The notes beneath the pieces were generated by a model, which did not search any database, was not told where the DNA came from, and saw nothing but the letters and a program-made list of their open reading frames with translations. Positions 1 to 9,619 of a stretch of DNA of 32,543 bases are shown one piece after another. The stretch is taken from contig DURE01000008.1 in the NCBI GenBank assembly GCA_012837425.1, positions 1 through 32,543 of the forward strand, given 5' to 3'. Positions within the stretch are counted from its first letter, which is position 1, and every line of letters starts with the position of its first letter. Source of the stretch: Clostridiales bacterium. Its GTDB lineage: Bacteria > Bacillota > Clostridia > Oscillospirales > CAG-272. The translations under genes were made by a program, and so were the position numbers.

Positions 1-239
1 CCGTTTGATTTTTGTCTATTCTGCTATCAAGTAGTTTTTGCCGCGGGGGCTTTTTTGCAATAACTCTCCCGCATGGCCGCCTGCGCAGCTTGTTTTTATT
101 TGGGGACATTTCGCAATTGGCTATTAATTTATATTATCACATAAAAGCAGATGTGTCAATCACAACCCCAGAAAACGGCACACATTTCCGGAGGAATATG
201 CGTCTGCGTGTATCTGGGTTGCCTGCAAATACCATGAAC

Positions 240-270
240 AAAGCCCCGTAACAGAGGTTACAGGGGCTTT
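240..270 (-). terminator. Hairpin downstream of rpsI
   Basis: Inverted repeat AAAGCCCC/GGGGCTTT extended by GTAAC/GTTAC around a short loop, with a single bulged base. It lies just past the rpsI stop codon. Read on the minus strand the stem is followed by only a weak T-run (TTTGTT), so it is a plausible but not ideal intrinsic terminator of the rplM-rpsI transcript. Bases 1-239 hold no gene I can support. Confidence 0.7.
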
Positions 271-284
271 CCTGAGTATCCCGC

Positions 285-707
285 TTATCTCTTTGAGAAC
301 TGCGGCGCGCGGCGCGCGGCCTTGAGTCCGTATTTCTTTCTTTCCTTCATGCGCGGGTCGCGGGTGAGAAAGCCTGCCGACTTGAGCAGCGGCCTGTAAC
401 TCTCGTCAACCAGCGTGAGTGCCCGTGCGATTCCGTGTCGGATAGCGCCGGCCTGCCCTGAGATGCCGCCGCCGGTGACACGGGCCAAAACGTCAAACTT
501 GCCGACCGTGCCTGTCACGCCGAAGGGCTGGTTTACTATCAGCTTCAAGGTTTCAAGCCCGAAATAATCGTCTATGTCGCGCCCGTTAATCGTGATGCTA
601 CCGCTGCCCGGCAAAATGCGGACCCGGGCAACCGATTTTTTTCTTCTTCCGGTCCCGTAGAAATAGGGCTTTGCGCTTGTATAATCAACTGCCATTGTAT
701 CTGCCAT
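285..707 (-). CDS. rpsI: 30S ribosomal protein S9
   Basis: Encodes 140 residues, close to the usual 130 of bacterial uS9, with a short N-terminal extension. S9 sits on the head of the small ribosomal subunit and its C-terminal tail reaches the P-site tRNA. Visible hallmarks are [14 protein letters not shown] near residues 17-30, [19 protein letters not shown] in the middle and the basic C-terminal tail ending in QFSKR, whose final Lys-Arg is the family signature. The gene follows rplM by 9 bases, the almost universal bacterial L13-S9 pair, and must be co-transcribed from the rplM promoter. A later in-frame ATG (Met5) exists, so the start could be 12 bases shorter. Identity is certain. Confidence 0.98.
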   Translation of the reverse strand: MADTMAVDYTSAKPYFYGTGRRKKSVARVRILPGSGSITINGRDIDDYFGLETLKLIVNQPFGVTGTVGKFDVLARVTGGGISGQAGAIRHGIARALTLVDESYRPLLKSAGFLTRDPRMKERKKYGLKAARRAPQFSKR

Positions 708-716
708 CCTTTCCTG

Positions 717-1145
717 TTAAACCTCATAGGGTTCAGGCTTCTGAGCGGCCTGTTTGTGGGTGTCGCCGGCATAAACCCTGAGCCTTTTTATCGACTTTCT
801 TCCGATGCTGTTCTTGGGCAGCATTCCCCAAACTGCCTTTTCCAGAGCAAACTCGGGGCGGGTTTGCATGAGCTGCTTGTATTGAATCTCCTTGAGCCCT
901 CCGATATAACCCGAGTGGCGCCGGTAGTATTTCTGTTCGAGCTTCCGGCCGGTCAGAACGGCGTCCTTTGCGTTTATAATAATAACAAAATCGCCGCAGT
1001 CTACATGGGGCGTAAATGTGGCGCGGTGCTTGCCGCGAAGTATGCTGGCTGCCGCGGCAGCGGTTCTGCCCAGCGGTTTTCCAGCCGCGTCGATGACATA
1101 CCACTTGCGCTGTAGGGTAGCTGGCTTTGCCATGTATGTGGACAT
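717..1145 (-). CDS. rplM: 50S ribosomal protein L13
   Basis: Encodes 142 residues, the normal size of bacterial uL13, a large-subunit protein bound near the 23S rRNA core and needed early in assembly. Recognisable segments are [27 protein letters not shown] near the N-terminus, [13 protein letters not shown], the [14 protein letters not shown] loop and [22 protein letters not shown] toward the C-terminus. An upstream in-frame ATG at 1223 would add 26 residues unlike the family. The ATG at 1145 has an AAGGAG ribosome binding site about 9 bases upstream and matches family length, so I chose it (an ATG 12 bases further in is also possible). The gene heads the rplM-rpsI operon with a consensus promoter directly upstream. 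No unusual features. Confidence 0.98.
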   Translation of the reverse strand: MSTYMAKPATLQRKWYVIDAAGKPLGRTAAAAASILRGKHRATFTPHVDCGDFVIIINAKDAVLTGRKLEQKYYRRHSGYIGGLKEIQYKQLMQTRPEFALEKAVWGMLPKNSIGRKSIKRLRVYAGDTHKQAAQKPEPYEV

Positions 1146-1194
1146 TTCACTTGTCTCCTTGTTTTTTGTCGTGTCGTATTCATAGGACCTGCCA

Positions 1195-1223
1195 ATTATA
1201 CCATGCAAAAATACGCCTGTCAA
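1195..1223 (-). promoter_or_regulatory. Sigma-A promoter of rplM-rpsI
   Basis: On the minus strand there is a perfect -35 TTGACA (1218-1223) and a perfect -10 TATAAT (1195-1200) separated by 17 bases. Transcription would begin near 1188, giving a leader of about 40 bases, too short for a large autoregulatory structure. This fits the high expression expected for ribosomal proteins. The stretch 1224-1419 holds nothing else I can identify except the ribosome binding site of the next gene. Confidence 0.85.
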
Positions 1224-1419
1224 GAGTTTTGTTTCAAAAAACCCGACTTTTTTTAATTTAGCAGCTATTCTGCTCGTTTTAACTCCTCTTACCTCGGTTA
1301 TTCTACCTGTTTTCTCGCTCGCCGTTCACGTTTTTTAAGACCCCGCCCCGGACATACAGTCATAAATTAAGGCCCGATAAAATATCATTTAGTAACTAAA
1401 AAACAAAGGAGCCGGAACA

Positions 1420-2376
1420 ATGCAGAAAACATACAAACCCGAAGGATATTTAATTGATACAAAAAGAAACTCCGAGCTTATCTCCTCGCTCACGGGGCTT
1501 GAATACGCAATGCAGCAGGACATAATCCTTGAGGGGATGGCCATGCTCTGCGACAGCAGGTACGACCTTCACGTAAACCTGGGCGAAATTGAGGGCATTA
1601 TCCGGCGAGCCGAGGTCGCCGCAAGCCGGGACGGCTCGGGAATTAAGGATATCGCGATTATAACGCGGGTAGGAAAGCCGGTCTGCTTTAAAATCAAGGG
1701 GTTTGAAAACTATTGCGGCAGGGTTCGCGCAATCCTCTCAAGGAGCGCCGCGCAGAACGAATGCTACGACAACTACCTGCTCACCTTAGTCCCCGGCGAT
1801 ATTATCCCGGCCAAAGTAACGCACCTTGAGAATTTCGGCGCCTTTGTCGATATAGGCTGCGGCATACCCTCGCTTTTGTCTGTCGACTGCATTTCGGTTT
1901 CGCGTATATCTCACCCCTCGGACCGCCTCTCGTGCGGGATGAATATAATGACGGTGGTCAAAAGCATCGACTACGACACCGGCAGAATATATGTCACCCA
2001 CCGCGAGCTGCTCGGGACATGGGAGGAAAACGCCGCGCGGTTTGCACCGGGACAAACCGTCGCCGGGATAGTCCGCAGCATTGAGCAGTACGGCATATTC
2101 GTCGAGCTCACGCCAAACCTCGCCGGCCTTGCCGAGCTGCGCGAGGTGAGCACCCTTCACTGCCCGGTCGTGCCCGGACAATGGGCGGCGGTTTACATAA
2201 AAAGCATTATCCCCGAGAGGATGAAGATAAAGCTTGTTCTGATAGACACACACAAGGGCAGGGTCGCGCCCTCGCAGCCCGAATACTTCATAGATACCTC
2301 TCGCATAAGGCATATCAGCCGCTGGCTCTATTCGCCGAAATGCTCCCAGCGGGTTATCGAGTCGGTGTTTGATTGA
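1420..2376 (+). CDS. S1 RNA-binding repeat protein (ribosomal S1-like)
   Basis: A 318-residue protein with at least two S1/OB-fold repeats. The best repeat spans roughly residues 125-198 (GDIIPAKVTHLENFGAFVDIG, then a beta-rich half ending GRIYVTHREL). A second is at about 210-275 (GQTVAGIVRSIEQYGIFVEL). Residues 50-120 look like a degenerate first repeat. Proteins of this kind bind single-stranded RNA, and Clostridia often carry short S1 homologues instead of the six-repeat ribosomal S1. A role in mRNA binding or translation is therefore plausible but not proven. It is transcribed alone, divergent from rplM-rpsI. The start is set by AAAGGAG about 8 bases upstream of ATG. It is too short for canonical RpsA and lacks the IspH fusion seen in some Clostridia. 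Confidence 0.85.
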   Translation: MQKTYKPEGYLIDTKRNSELISSLTGLEYAMQQDIILEGMAMLCDSRYDLHVNLGEIEGIIRRAEVAASRDGSGIKDIAIITRVGKPVCFKIKGFENYCGRVRAILSRSAAQNECYDNYLLTLVPGDIIPAKVTHLENFGAFVDIGCGIPSLLSVDCISVSRISHPSDRLSCGMNIMTVVKSIDYDTGRIYVTHRELLGTWEENAARFAPGQTVAGIVRSIEQYGIFVELTPNLAGLAELREVSTLHCPVVPGQWAAVYIKSIIPERMKIKLVLIDTHKGRVAPSQPEYFIDTSRIRHISRWLYSPKCSQRVIESVFD

Positions 2377-2490
2377 GGACGCGCCGGGACCGCTCGCAGG
2401 GGCTCTGCCCCCGAACCCCGTTTTTGTGGGGCGCCGCCCCCGCAAGTGCCTTGGCTGGAATACGCCCTTCGAAGTTTTTTTCGATAAAGT
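2377..2490. repeat. Dispersed GC-rich palindromic intergenic repeat, copy A
   Basis: After the S1-like gene comes a short unit with small hairpins (CAGGGGCTCTGCCCC, then ACCCCGttttt..GGGGC) followed by a T-rich tract. The same architecture, GGGGCTCTGCCCCCGAACCCC then an AAGT(T)TTTTTT block, recurs at about 8890-8965 and 18018-18205. It probably also serves as the transcription terminator of the S1-like gene. It does not code for anything I recognise. Confidence 0.55.
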
Positions 2491-2548
2491 GTTGCACTTA
2501 GCTAGTAAAAACATGTAAGTGTAAACTAAAAACGAATTATGCCAAAAG

Positions 2549-2573
2549 CCCCGGTGTGCTATGCATGCCGGGG
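2549..2573 (-). terminator. Terminator after pcrA
   Basis: CCCCGG and CCGGGG arms enclose a 13-base loop. On the minus strand the hairpin is followed by CTTTTGG. It sits 21 bases past the stop codon of the helicase gene, which fits a short intrinsic terminator, although the stem is only six pairs. Confidence 0.5.
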
Positions 2574-2593
2574 TGTGAGATGTGTATAATTAG

Positions 2594-4975
2594 CTATATA
2601 ATCTTCTCAAGCTTGGCATACGATGCCATTATCTTCTTCGTCCCCATGCGGTCGAAGGCCACCTCATACAGAATATCGGCCCCCATCTTCCGGACCGCGA
2701 GCACCTCGCCCTCTCCGAAGACATTGTGCCGCACCCTGTCTCCCTCCGCAATTTTGCCGAAGTCTGCCGGCTTTTGCCGCGCCACCAACGGCCGGTTTAT
2801 TGTGATGTCGCAAGTCCCCTCCGCACGGGGCTTCTCCGAATAATAAACCCTTGTGTCCGGCCTTCTTGACCGGCCTTTTTTCATATCCGTGCGCTCGATA
2901 TGCTGCGGTGGAATTTCGTCAATAAACCTTGAGGGCTGGTTGCACCCGGTCCTGCCAAAGAGCATGCGCCGGGCGGCATGCAGTATATACAGCTTCTCCT
3001 TTGCCCTTGTCACCGCGACATAGGCCAGCCGCCTTTCCTCCTCCAGCTCGTTGTCCCCGCGCATTATCGCCTGTATTCCGGGAAAAATTTCCTCCTCCAT
3101 TCCGGCCAGAAAAACCACTGGAAACTCAAGTCCCTTAGCGCTGTGGACGGTCATCAGCACCACCGCGTCGGCACTCTCGTCGTATTTGTCGATATCCGAG
3201 ACCAGCGCAACCTCCTCAAGGTATCCGGCAAGACCTGCGTCTTCGTTCCTGGCCTCATAGTCAAGCGCGCCCGACACCAGCTCGTCTATGTGCTCCTGCC
3301 GCTCCCTGCCCTCGTCACCTGCAGCAAGCAGCATGTCCCGGTATCCGCTGGCATCAACTACCTCCCTTATCAGCTCGGAGACCCGATGTGTTCCGGCATA
3401 TTCAGACAGCCGGTTTATCAGCGCCGCGAAATCGCCGAGCTGGCGCACCGCGCGCGAGAGTTCGGCATATCTTGAGGCATTCTCGATTATATCAAACATG
3501 CCGCAGCTAAAGGCCCGCGCCAGCCGCTCAATTTCCTCGACCGTGCGCTCGCCTATCTTGCGCTTCGGCTCGTTGATTATGCGCTTGAGCCGCTCCGAGT
3601 CGTTGCGGTTTTGCAGCACATTAAGATATGCGACAATGTCGCGGATTTCTTTTCTGTCAAAAAATCTGATTGCCCCGATGGTCCTGTAAGGCAGGCCGGA
3701 CTTTGTAAATGCCTCTTCAAGCGCCCGCGACTGGGCGTTCATGCGGTAGAGCACCGCAAAATCGCGGTAACGCCGGCCGCTCAGGCGGACCAGTCGGCTT
3801 ATCGTATCAACGATGTATTTTGCCTCGTCGTTTTCACTGTCAAGCTCACACACCGAAATAAGCTCGCCGGCCGGCTTGTCGGTCCAGAGTTCTTTTTCCC
3901 GGCGGGTGCGATTGTTTGAAATTATGGCATTGGCCGCACCCAGAATGTTTCCGGCCGAGCGGTAGTTCTGCTCCAGCTTGACAACCCCGGCATCCGGATA
4001 ATGCCGGTCAAAACCGAGAATATTGGCTATAGTCGCCCCTCGGAACCGGTAAATGCTCTGGTCGTCGTCTCCGACCACCATAATATTGCGGTGTCCGCCC
4101 GAGAGCAGCTCTGTCAGTACAAACTGCGCCTCGTTGGTGTCCTGATATTCATCGACGCTCACATAAAGAAAGCGCGACTGATACCTCCGCCTCACCTCCT
4201 CGTTGCCCCGCAGGAGGTTTACGGTCCTGAAAATTATGTCGTCAAAGTCAAGCGCATTGGCCGTGGCGAGCAGGCTCTGGTACTCGCCGTATATGCGCCC
4301 TATCTGCTTTTTGCGAAAGTCGCCGCCGTCGGCAAAGTCTCCTGGCCCTATCAGCTTGTCCTTGGCGTGGCTGATTTCTTTTATCACGCTGCTTATCGGG
4401 AGCGTTTTCTCGTCAATATTGAGGCGCTTCATGGCGGCAGCCACCGCCCGCTTTGTATCCTCGGTATCGTATATCGAAAACCCGGGTAAAAGCCCCGCCG
4501 CCTCGGTATATGTGCGGAGAATTCTCAGGCAGACAGAGTGAAAGGTCCCGGCCCAGATGTCGGTCGCATACTCCTCGCCGAGCTCCGCGGCAAGCCGGCT
4601 CTTTATTTCATTTGCCGCCTTGTTGGTAAAGGTAAATGCAAGTATCCGGTAGGGCGGGCAGGGCGACTCTATAAATTCGGGCAGTATGTCGGCCAGCTGC
4701 TCCCTGGTGAGCGAGGCCGCCGCCTCAAGCTGGGATACCCGGGATACAGCGAGGTCCTCCGGGATTTTGTCGCTCATATATGCGTTCCCGTAGCGTATGA
4801 TATAGGCAATCCGGCGCACCAGCACGGTTGTTTTGCCGCTGCCGGCGCCGGCCAGAATCAGAAGCGGCCGGTTTATCGTGAAAACCGCCCGCCGCTGCTC
4901 GGGGTTCAAATCAGAATAGTATTTATCAAAAATCCGCCGCTTTGCGGCCAGATACCGTCTGCCAAGCTCGTCCAT
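2594..4975 (-). CDS. pcrA: ATP-dependent 3'-5' DNA helicase, UvrD/PcrA family
   Basis: A 793-residue superfamily 1A helicase that unwinds DNA in repair and clears RecA and stalled forks. Motifs in order: Q-motif LNPEQRRAV at residue 23, Walker A AGAGSGKTT at 42-50, motif Ia AFTFTNKAANEI near 113, GTFHSVCLRIL at 143, Walker B VDEYQDTN at 274-281, motif III GDDDQSIYRFRGA, motif IV EQNYRS, motif V VHSAKGLEFPVVF and motif VI EERRLAYVAVTRAK. The last 50 residues form the small Tudor-like domain (DRVRHNVFGEGEV) that binds RNA polymerase in PcrA. Residues about 62-107 are an insertion between Walker A and motif Ia, longer than in Bacillus PcrA. It is alone between its own promoter and terminator. 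The start ATG at 4975 has a poor ribosome binding site but fits the family N-terminus. Confidence 0.95.
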   Translation of the reverse strand: MDELGRRYLAAKRRIFDKYYSDLNPEQRRAVFTINRPLLILAGAGSGKTTVLVRRIAYIIRYGNAYMSDKIPEDLAVSRVSQLEAAASLTREQLADILPEFIESPCPPYRILAFTFTNKAANEIKSRLAAELGEEYATDIWAGTFHSVCLRILRTYTEAAGLLPGFSIYDTEDTKRAVAAAMKRLNIDEKTLPISSVIKEISHAKDKLIGPGDFADGGDFRKKQIGRIYGEYQSLLATANALDFDDIIFRTVNLLRGNEEVRRRYQSRFLYVSVDEYQDTNEAQFVLTELLSGGHRNIMVVGDDDQSIYRFRGATIANILGFDRHYPDAGVVKLEQNYRSAGNILGAANAIISNNRTRREKELWTDKPAGELISVCELDSENDEAKYIVDTISRLVRLSGRRYRDFAVLYRMNAQSRALEEAFTKSGLPYRTIGAIRFFDRKEIRDIVAYLNVLQNRNDSERLKRIINEPKRKIGERTVEEIERLARAFSCGMFDIIENASRYAELSRAVRQLGDFAALINRLSEYAGTHRVSELIREVVDASGYRDMLLAAGDEGRERQEHIDELVSGALDYEARNEDAGLAGYLEEVALVSDIDKYDESADAVVLMTVHSAKGLEFPVVFLAGMEEEIFPGIQAIMRGDNELEEERRLAYVAVTRAKEKLYILHAARRMLFGRTGCNQPSRFIDEIPPQHIERTDMKKGRSRRPDTRVYYSEKPRAEGTCDITINRPLVARQKPADFGKIAEGDRVRHNVFGEGEVLAVRKMGADILYEVAFDRMGTKKIMASYAKLEKII

Positions 4976-5017
4976 TTCCCGGCATGCCCTGCCTTCCGTG
5001 ATTGATTATACCAATTA

Positions 5018-5046
5018 ATTATACTATAAAACCTGCTTGTTTGCAA
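5018..5046 (-). promoter_or_regulatory. Promoter of pcrA
   Basis: Minus-strand -35 TTGCAA (5041-5046), 17-base spacer and -10 TATAAT (5018-5023), giving a leader of about 36 bases. A second TATAAT at 5005-5010 lacks a matching -35. The rest of 5047-5169 shows no gene. Confidence 0.65.
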
Positions 5047-5169
5047 CAAAAAAGCCCTGCTAGTTTATAAGACATTAGATATTAGTATAGGGGATACGGT
5101 TTTGATAAGCGGAGCCGCAGGCCGCCCCTTGTTTTACCTCGGAAGAAAGCACCTAAGCGAAACTCAAAA

Positions 5170-5198
5170 AGCGGGGGAAGCCGACGGCTTCCCCCGCT
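5170..5198 (-). terminator. Terminator of gpmI
   Basis: A perfect 13-base-pair stem, AGCGGGGGAAGCC/GGCTTCCCCCGCT, with a 3-base loop. On the minus strand it is followed by TTTTTGAG. It starts 8 bases after the gpmI stop codon: a textbook intrinsic terminator. Confidence 0.9.
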
Positions 5199-5205
5199 CA
5201 AGTTC

Positions 5206-6858
<1,653 letters not shown>

Positions 6859-6890
6859 ATTAAGCCTCACATATTTAAATTCTCCTAAAT

Positions 6891-6918
6891 AGTATATCCT
6901 AAATTGGAAAAATTGCAA
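6891..6918 (-). promoter_or_regulatory. Promoter of gpmI
   Basis: Minus-strand -35 TTGCAA (6913-6918), 16-base spacer, -10 TATACT (6891-6896). The predicted start near 6884 leaves a leader of about 27 bases before the chosen ATG, supporting that start over the long frame reaching 6990. Confidence 0.6.
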
Positions 6919-7003
6919 TAGCACAGCGGGATTTTCGGGAAATTCTACATATACCGCGCCGCGGTGTCGGCTAAATTTATATCCTCTCATAGACGGGCAC
7001 CCC

Positions 7004-7032
7004 TTGTAATAGCGGGGAATTGGGTGTATAAT
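7004..7032 (+). promoter_or_regulatory. Promoter of the PTS EIIC-like gene
   Basis: Plus-strand -35 TTGTAA (7004-7009), 17-base spacer and -10 TATAAT (7027-7032). The initiating ATG is 29 bases downstream, preceded by the ribosome binding site CAGGGAGAGG. Confidence 0.65.
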
Positions 7033-7061
7033 ATTGACAATAATTTCAGGGAGAGGTTTCT

Positions 7062-8099
7062 ATGCTAAAAAACCTTCTAAAACGCTATTTTATCGATGCC
7101 ATGGGCGCTATGGCTCAGGGGCTTTTTGCCTCGCTGCTTATCGGCGCTATCCTGTCGGCTGTCGGCCTTATCCCCGGGCTTTCGTTCTTTGCCGAAGTCG
7201 GGGGATTTGCCAAGGCGGTGGCCGGGCCGGCAATGGCGGTAGCCATTGCCTATGCGCTTAAAGCTCACCCGCTGGTCATCTACTCCTGCGCTGCCGTCGG
7301 CTGGGCGGCCAACTCCAAGGGCGGGGCAGGCGGCCCGCTCGCGGTGCTCTTTATCGCAATTGCCGCCGCCGAGATAGGAATGCTCGTATCAAAGAAAACC
7401 AAGCTTGACATCCTGGTCACCCCGATTGTGACAGTCCTTGTAGGGGGCGGGCTCGCGATGCTCGTAGCACCCGCAATAGGCCGGACGGTGGGATATGTCG
7501 GCGACCTTATCTCACTTGCAATGGAGCTGCAGCCCTTTTTGATGGGGGTTGTTGTCTCTGTCGTCATCGGAATGGCGCTCACCCTGCCGATAAGCAGCGC
7601 GGCAATCTGCGCCTCGCTTGCGCTCTCGGGAATTAACGGCGACCCCGGGTTGGCGCTTGCCGGGGGTGCGGCGGTTGCCGGCTGCTGCGCCCAGATGGTG
7701 GGCTTTGCCACAATGAGCTTCCGCGAGAACGGCTGGGGCGGCCTGCTCTCCCAGGGGCTGGGCACCAGTATGCTGCAGATGCCGAACATAGTAAAAAATC
7801 CGCAGATTTGGCTGCCGCCCACAATAGCCTCGGCTATCACCGGCCCGCTCGCCACCTGCGTTTTTCGTCTTAGCATGTACGGCGAGCCGATAAACTCGGG
7901 CATGGGAACCTGCGGTATGCTGGGTCCTGTCGGCGTTATCCTCGGCTGGTTCGGCGGGCTCTATCCCGGCGAGGTCGGCCTTTTTGACTGGCTCGGACTT
8001 GTACTTATCTGCTTTGTCCTGCCGGCGGTCCTGTCGGTGGCGCTTGCTCTGCTGCTCCGCAAAATCAAATGGATTAAACCCGGCGATATGAAGTTGTAA
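7062..8099 (+). CDS. PTS EIIC-like membrane transporter (PTS_EIIC_2 type)
   Basis: A very hydrophobic 345-residue protein with about eight to ten membrane segments, rich in Gly and Ala. The pattern YALKAHPLVIYSCAAVGWAAN, the TLPISSAAICASLALSG stretch and the final GPVGVILGWFGG part match the family annotated as phosphotransferase-system EIIC type 2. Classical EIIC proteins move a sugar while EIIB phosphorylates it. Here no EIIA or EIIB gene lies nearby, and the protein has no cytoplasmic EIIB domain. The substrate is unknown and even PTS dependence is unproven. The start has GGGAGAGG upstream. It has its own promoter and a strong hairpin behind it, so it is probably separate from the downstream glycerophosphodiesterase gene, though read-through is possible. 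Confidence 0.85.
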   Translation: MLKNLLKRYFIDAMGAMAQGLFASLLIGAILSAVGLIPGLSFFAEVGGFAKAVAGPAMAVAIAYALKAHPLVIYSCAAVGWAANSKGGAGGPLAVLFIAIAAAEIGMLVSKKTKLDILVTPIVTVLVGGGLAMLVAPAIGRTVGYVGDLISLAMELQPFLMGVVVSVVIGMALTLPISSAAICASLALSGINGDPGLALAGGAAVAGCCAQMVGFATMSFRENGWGGLLSQGLGTSMLQMPNIVKNPQIWLPPTIASAITGPLATCVFRLSMYGEPINSGMGTCGMLGPVGVILGWFGGLYPGEVGLFDWLGLVLICFVLPAVLSVALALLLRKIKWIKPGDMKL

Positions 8100-8105
8100 G
8101 GCGCT

Positions 8106-8141
8106 CGGGGAATGCTCCGGTAACTACCCGGGCATTCCCCG
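8106..8141 (+). terminator. Hairpin after the PTS-like gene
   Basis: CGGGGAATGC pairs with GCATTCCCCG, with an inner CCGG/CCGG pair. The following sequence, CATTGTATC, has only few T residues, so termination may be partial and the next gene could be reached by read-through. Confidence 0.6.
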
Positions 8142-8175
8142 CATTGTATCAGTACATTACTCATCGGAGGAAGAT

Positions 8176-8889
8176 ATGATAATCAAATCCTTCTGCGCCC
8201 ACCGAGGGCTGTCGGCGCTGGTCCCCGAGAACACACTCCCGGCCTTTGCCGCCGCTTATGCGCTCGGTGCCGACGAAATCGAATTTGATGTCAGGCTTAC
8301 GTGCGACGGGCGCATGGTGGTGTCGCACGACTCAAAGCTCGAGCGCATATCCGACGGTCGGGGGCGTGTAGCCGACTTTACGCTTGCAGAGTTGCGGGAG
8401 CTGAATGTCGGCATAAAGCAGGGCTGGCAGGTAGGCCTCTGCACCCCCGAGGAGGTCTTCGAACTGCTCAGCGGGAGGCTGCGCTTCAATATTCACCTAA
8501 AGGAGCACGGCGAGGGTATTCTTATCAAAATGCTTGTCAGGATCGCCGAAAAGTACCATGCCAAGAAAAGCATATATTTTGCCGCGTCTCCGACCGAGCT
8601 TGAATATATGGTCAGATACGCCCCCGACATCGAGCGCGCCGCTATCCAACTACCAAAGGACACCATGCCGATTTACGACATGGCGTGTGACTTCGGCTGC
8701 ACGCGCGTGCAGTTCTGGCATGGTATGTTCGACCCGCCGCTTGTCGAGAAAATGCACAGCCGGAACATTCACTGCAACGTCTATTTTGCCGACACGCCCG
8801 AGGACTTTGACCTGTATTTTGGCATGGGTATCGACACAATCCTCACCAACCGCATGGACATAGCCAGGTCATACCGGGAAAAGAAATAA
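8176..8889 (+). CDS. Glycerophosphodiester phosphodiesterase
   Basis: A 237-residue GDPD-family TIM barrel, the usual size for the cytoplasmic form (UgpQ-like). It hydrolyses glycerophosphodiesters from phospholipid turnover to glycerol 3-phosphate and an alcohol. Signature residues: His9-Arg10 in AHRGLSALVPENT with Glu18, the metal-binding acids in DEIEFDVRLT, VVSHD with the second catalytic His, and a C-terminal GIDTILTNRMD that closes the barrel. There is no signal peptide, so it should act in the cytoplasm. The ribosome binding site is GGAGG six bases before ATG. It lies 77 bases after the PTS-like gene on the same strand; a functional link is possible only as inference. Confidence 0.93.
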   Translation: MIIKSFCAHRGLSALVPENTLPAFAAAYALGADEIEFDVRLTCDGRMVVSHDSKLERISDGRGRVADFTLAELRELNVGIKQGWQVGLCTPEEVFELLSGRLRFNIHLKEHGEGILIKMLVRIAEKYHAKKSIYFAASPTELEYMVRYAPDIERAAIQLPKDTMPIYDMACDFGCTRVQFWHGMFDPPLVEKMHSRNIHCNVYFADTPEDFDLYFGMGIDTILTNRMDIARSYREKK

Positions 8890-8965
8890 GGACACGCCGG
8901 GGCTCCGCCCCCGAACCCCCGCTCAAGGAACTTTTTTTGAAAAACTATTGAAAATCCTCAAATAT
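8890..8965. repeat. Dispersed GC-rich palindromic intergenic repeat, copy B
   Basis: GCCGGGGCTCCGCCCCCGAACCCCC is followed by CTCAAGGAACTTTTTTTG and AAAATCCTCAAA. The same succession occurs in copy A (about 2377-2490) and copy C (18018-18205), so this is a repeated intergenic element and not unique leader sequence. It begins immediately after the phosphodiesterase stop codon. Confidence 0.6.
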
Positions 8966-8972
8966 ATTGCTA

Positions 8973-9008
8973 AAACGCAGCGCGGGCCCCACATCCCGCG
9001 CTGCGTTT
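8973..9008. terminator. Strong bidirectional hairpin
   Basis: A perfect 14-base-pair stem AAACGCAGCGCGGG/CCCGCGCTGCGTTT with an 8-base loop. On the minus strand it is followed by TTTTAGC, so it is best placed to end the (now decayed) carboxypeptidase gene. On the plus strand the tail is weaker (GATTCTC). Confidence 0.8.
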
Positions 9009-9030
9009 GATTCTCTTAGTTTTATTGCCT

Positions 9031-9575
9031 CTAACTGCCGCCAAGCTCGGCAATAATCCGGGTGTACTTTTCCTCAAGATAGTCTGTATAATAATCAGAA
9101 TTAAAAGCCTCCCCGCAGCAGGACTCAATCAGCACCAACGGGTCGTACATGCAGCTATGCCTGTAAATTCTCTCGGTCAGCCAGGCAACAATTTCGCTGA
9201 TTCGTCCGGCCTTATCAGGCCGTCGACATCCATCTCACGCTTCAGGGCTGGCTTTTGTTCACCGCCAGCCAGACCCCGTGCGGGCCGACATCGGCAAACT
9301 GCTCGAGGAAAAGCCCGCGCAGCTTCGGGAAAATCAGCTCCATGTACTCGCGGCTGCGGCCTATCTGGTTTTCAAAGAGCCTTGACTGGCTCTCGTGAAC
9401 CCCCATCGAAACGCCGCCCGAGAGGCAGGTGCCCTCATATTCGTCGCCGCTGCCAAGCTCATAGAGCGCGTGCCCGCCCTCGTGGATTACCGAGTACAGC
9501 GAGCTTGCGACATTGTTTTCGTAATAATGTTAACTGCTCCGAGGGTGACAAGGTTACAGTAAACCGGTCGGATTT
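9031..9575 (-). pseudogene. Decayed M32 (thermostable Taq-type) carboxypeptidase fragment
   Basis: The minus strand carries disconnected pieces of an M32 zinc metallocarboxypeptidase in different frames. The clearest piece, from about 9528 down to 9262, reads HYYENNVASSLYSVIHEGGHALYEL, i.e. the HEXXH zinc motif, then GVHESQSRLFENQIGRSREY, all family hallmarks, and stops after NKSQP. About 110 residues normally found next are missing. A C-terminal piece resumes in another frame (IVAWLTERIYRHS to YLEEKYTRIIAEL, stop at 9031-9033). A short piece DRFTVTLSPSE lies 5' of the zinc motif in a third frame. The N-terminal half of a protein that should be about 500 residues is absent; the remnant stops just before the rhodanese gene. 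Non-functional with high confidence. Confidence 0.88.
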
Positions 9576-9619
9576 TGATTAATATTGAAATGTAATACCA
9601 GCAAAAAGGTGGTGAAGCC

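Noticed and set aside
1-251. 79-codon plus-strand frame at the left edge
   Set aside because: No ribosome binding site or family, and it ends within the rpsI terminator hairpin.
1786-2514. 242-codon minus-strand frame opposite the S1-like gene
   Set aside because: Antisense shadow; the S1 repeats on the other strand are clear and the frame starts in the palindromic repeat.
9007-9582. 191-codon plus-strand open frame
   Set aside because: It is the opposite strand of the decayed M32 carboxypeptidase, has no ribosome binding site and the product is an Arg/Pro-rich shadow sequence.
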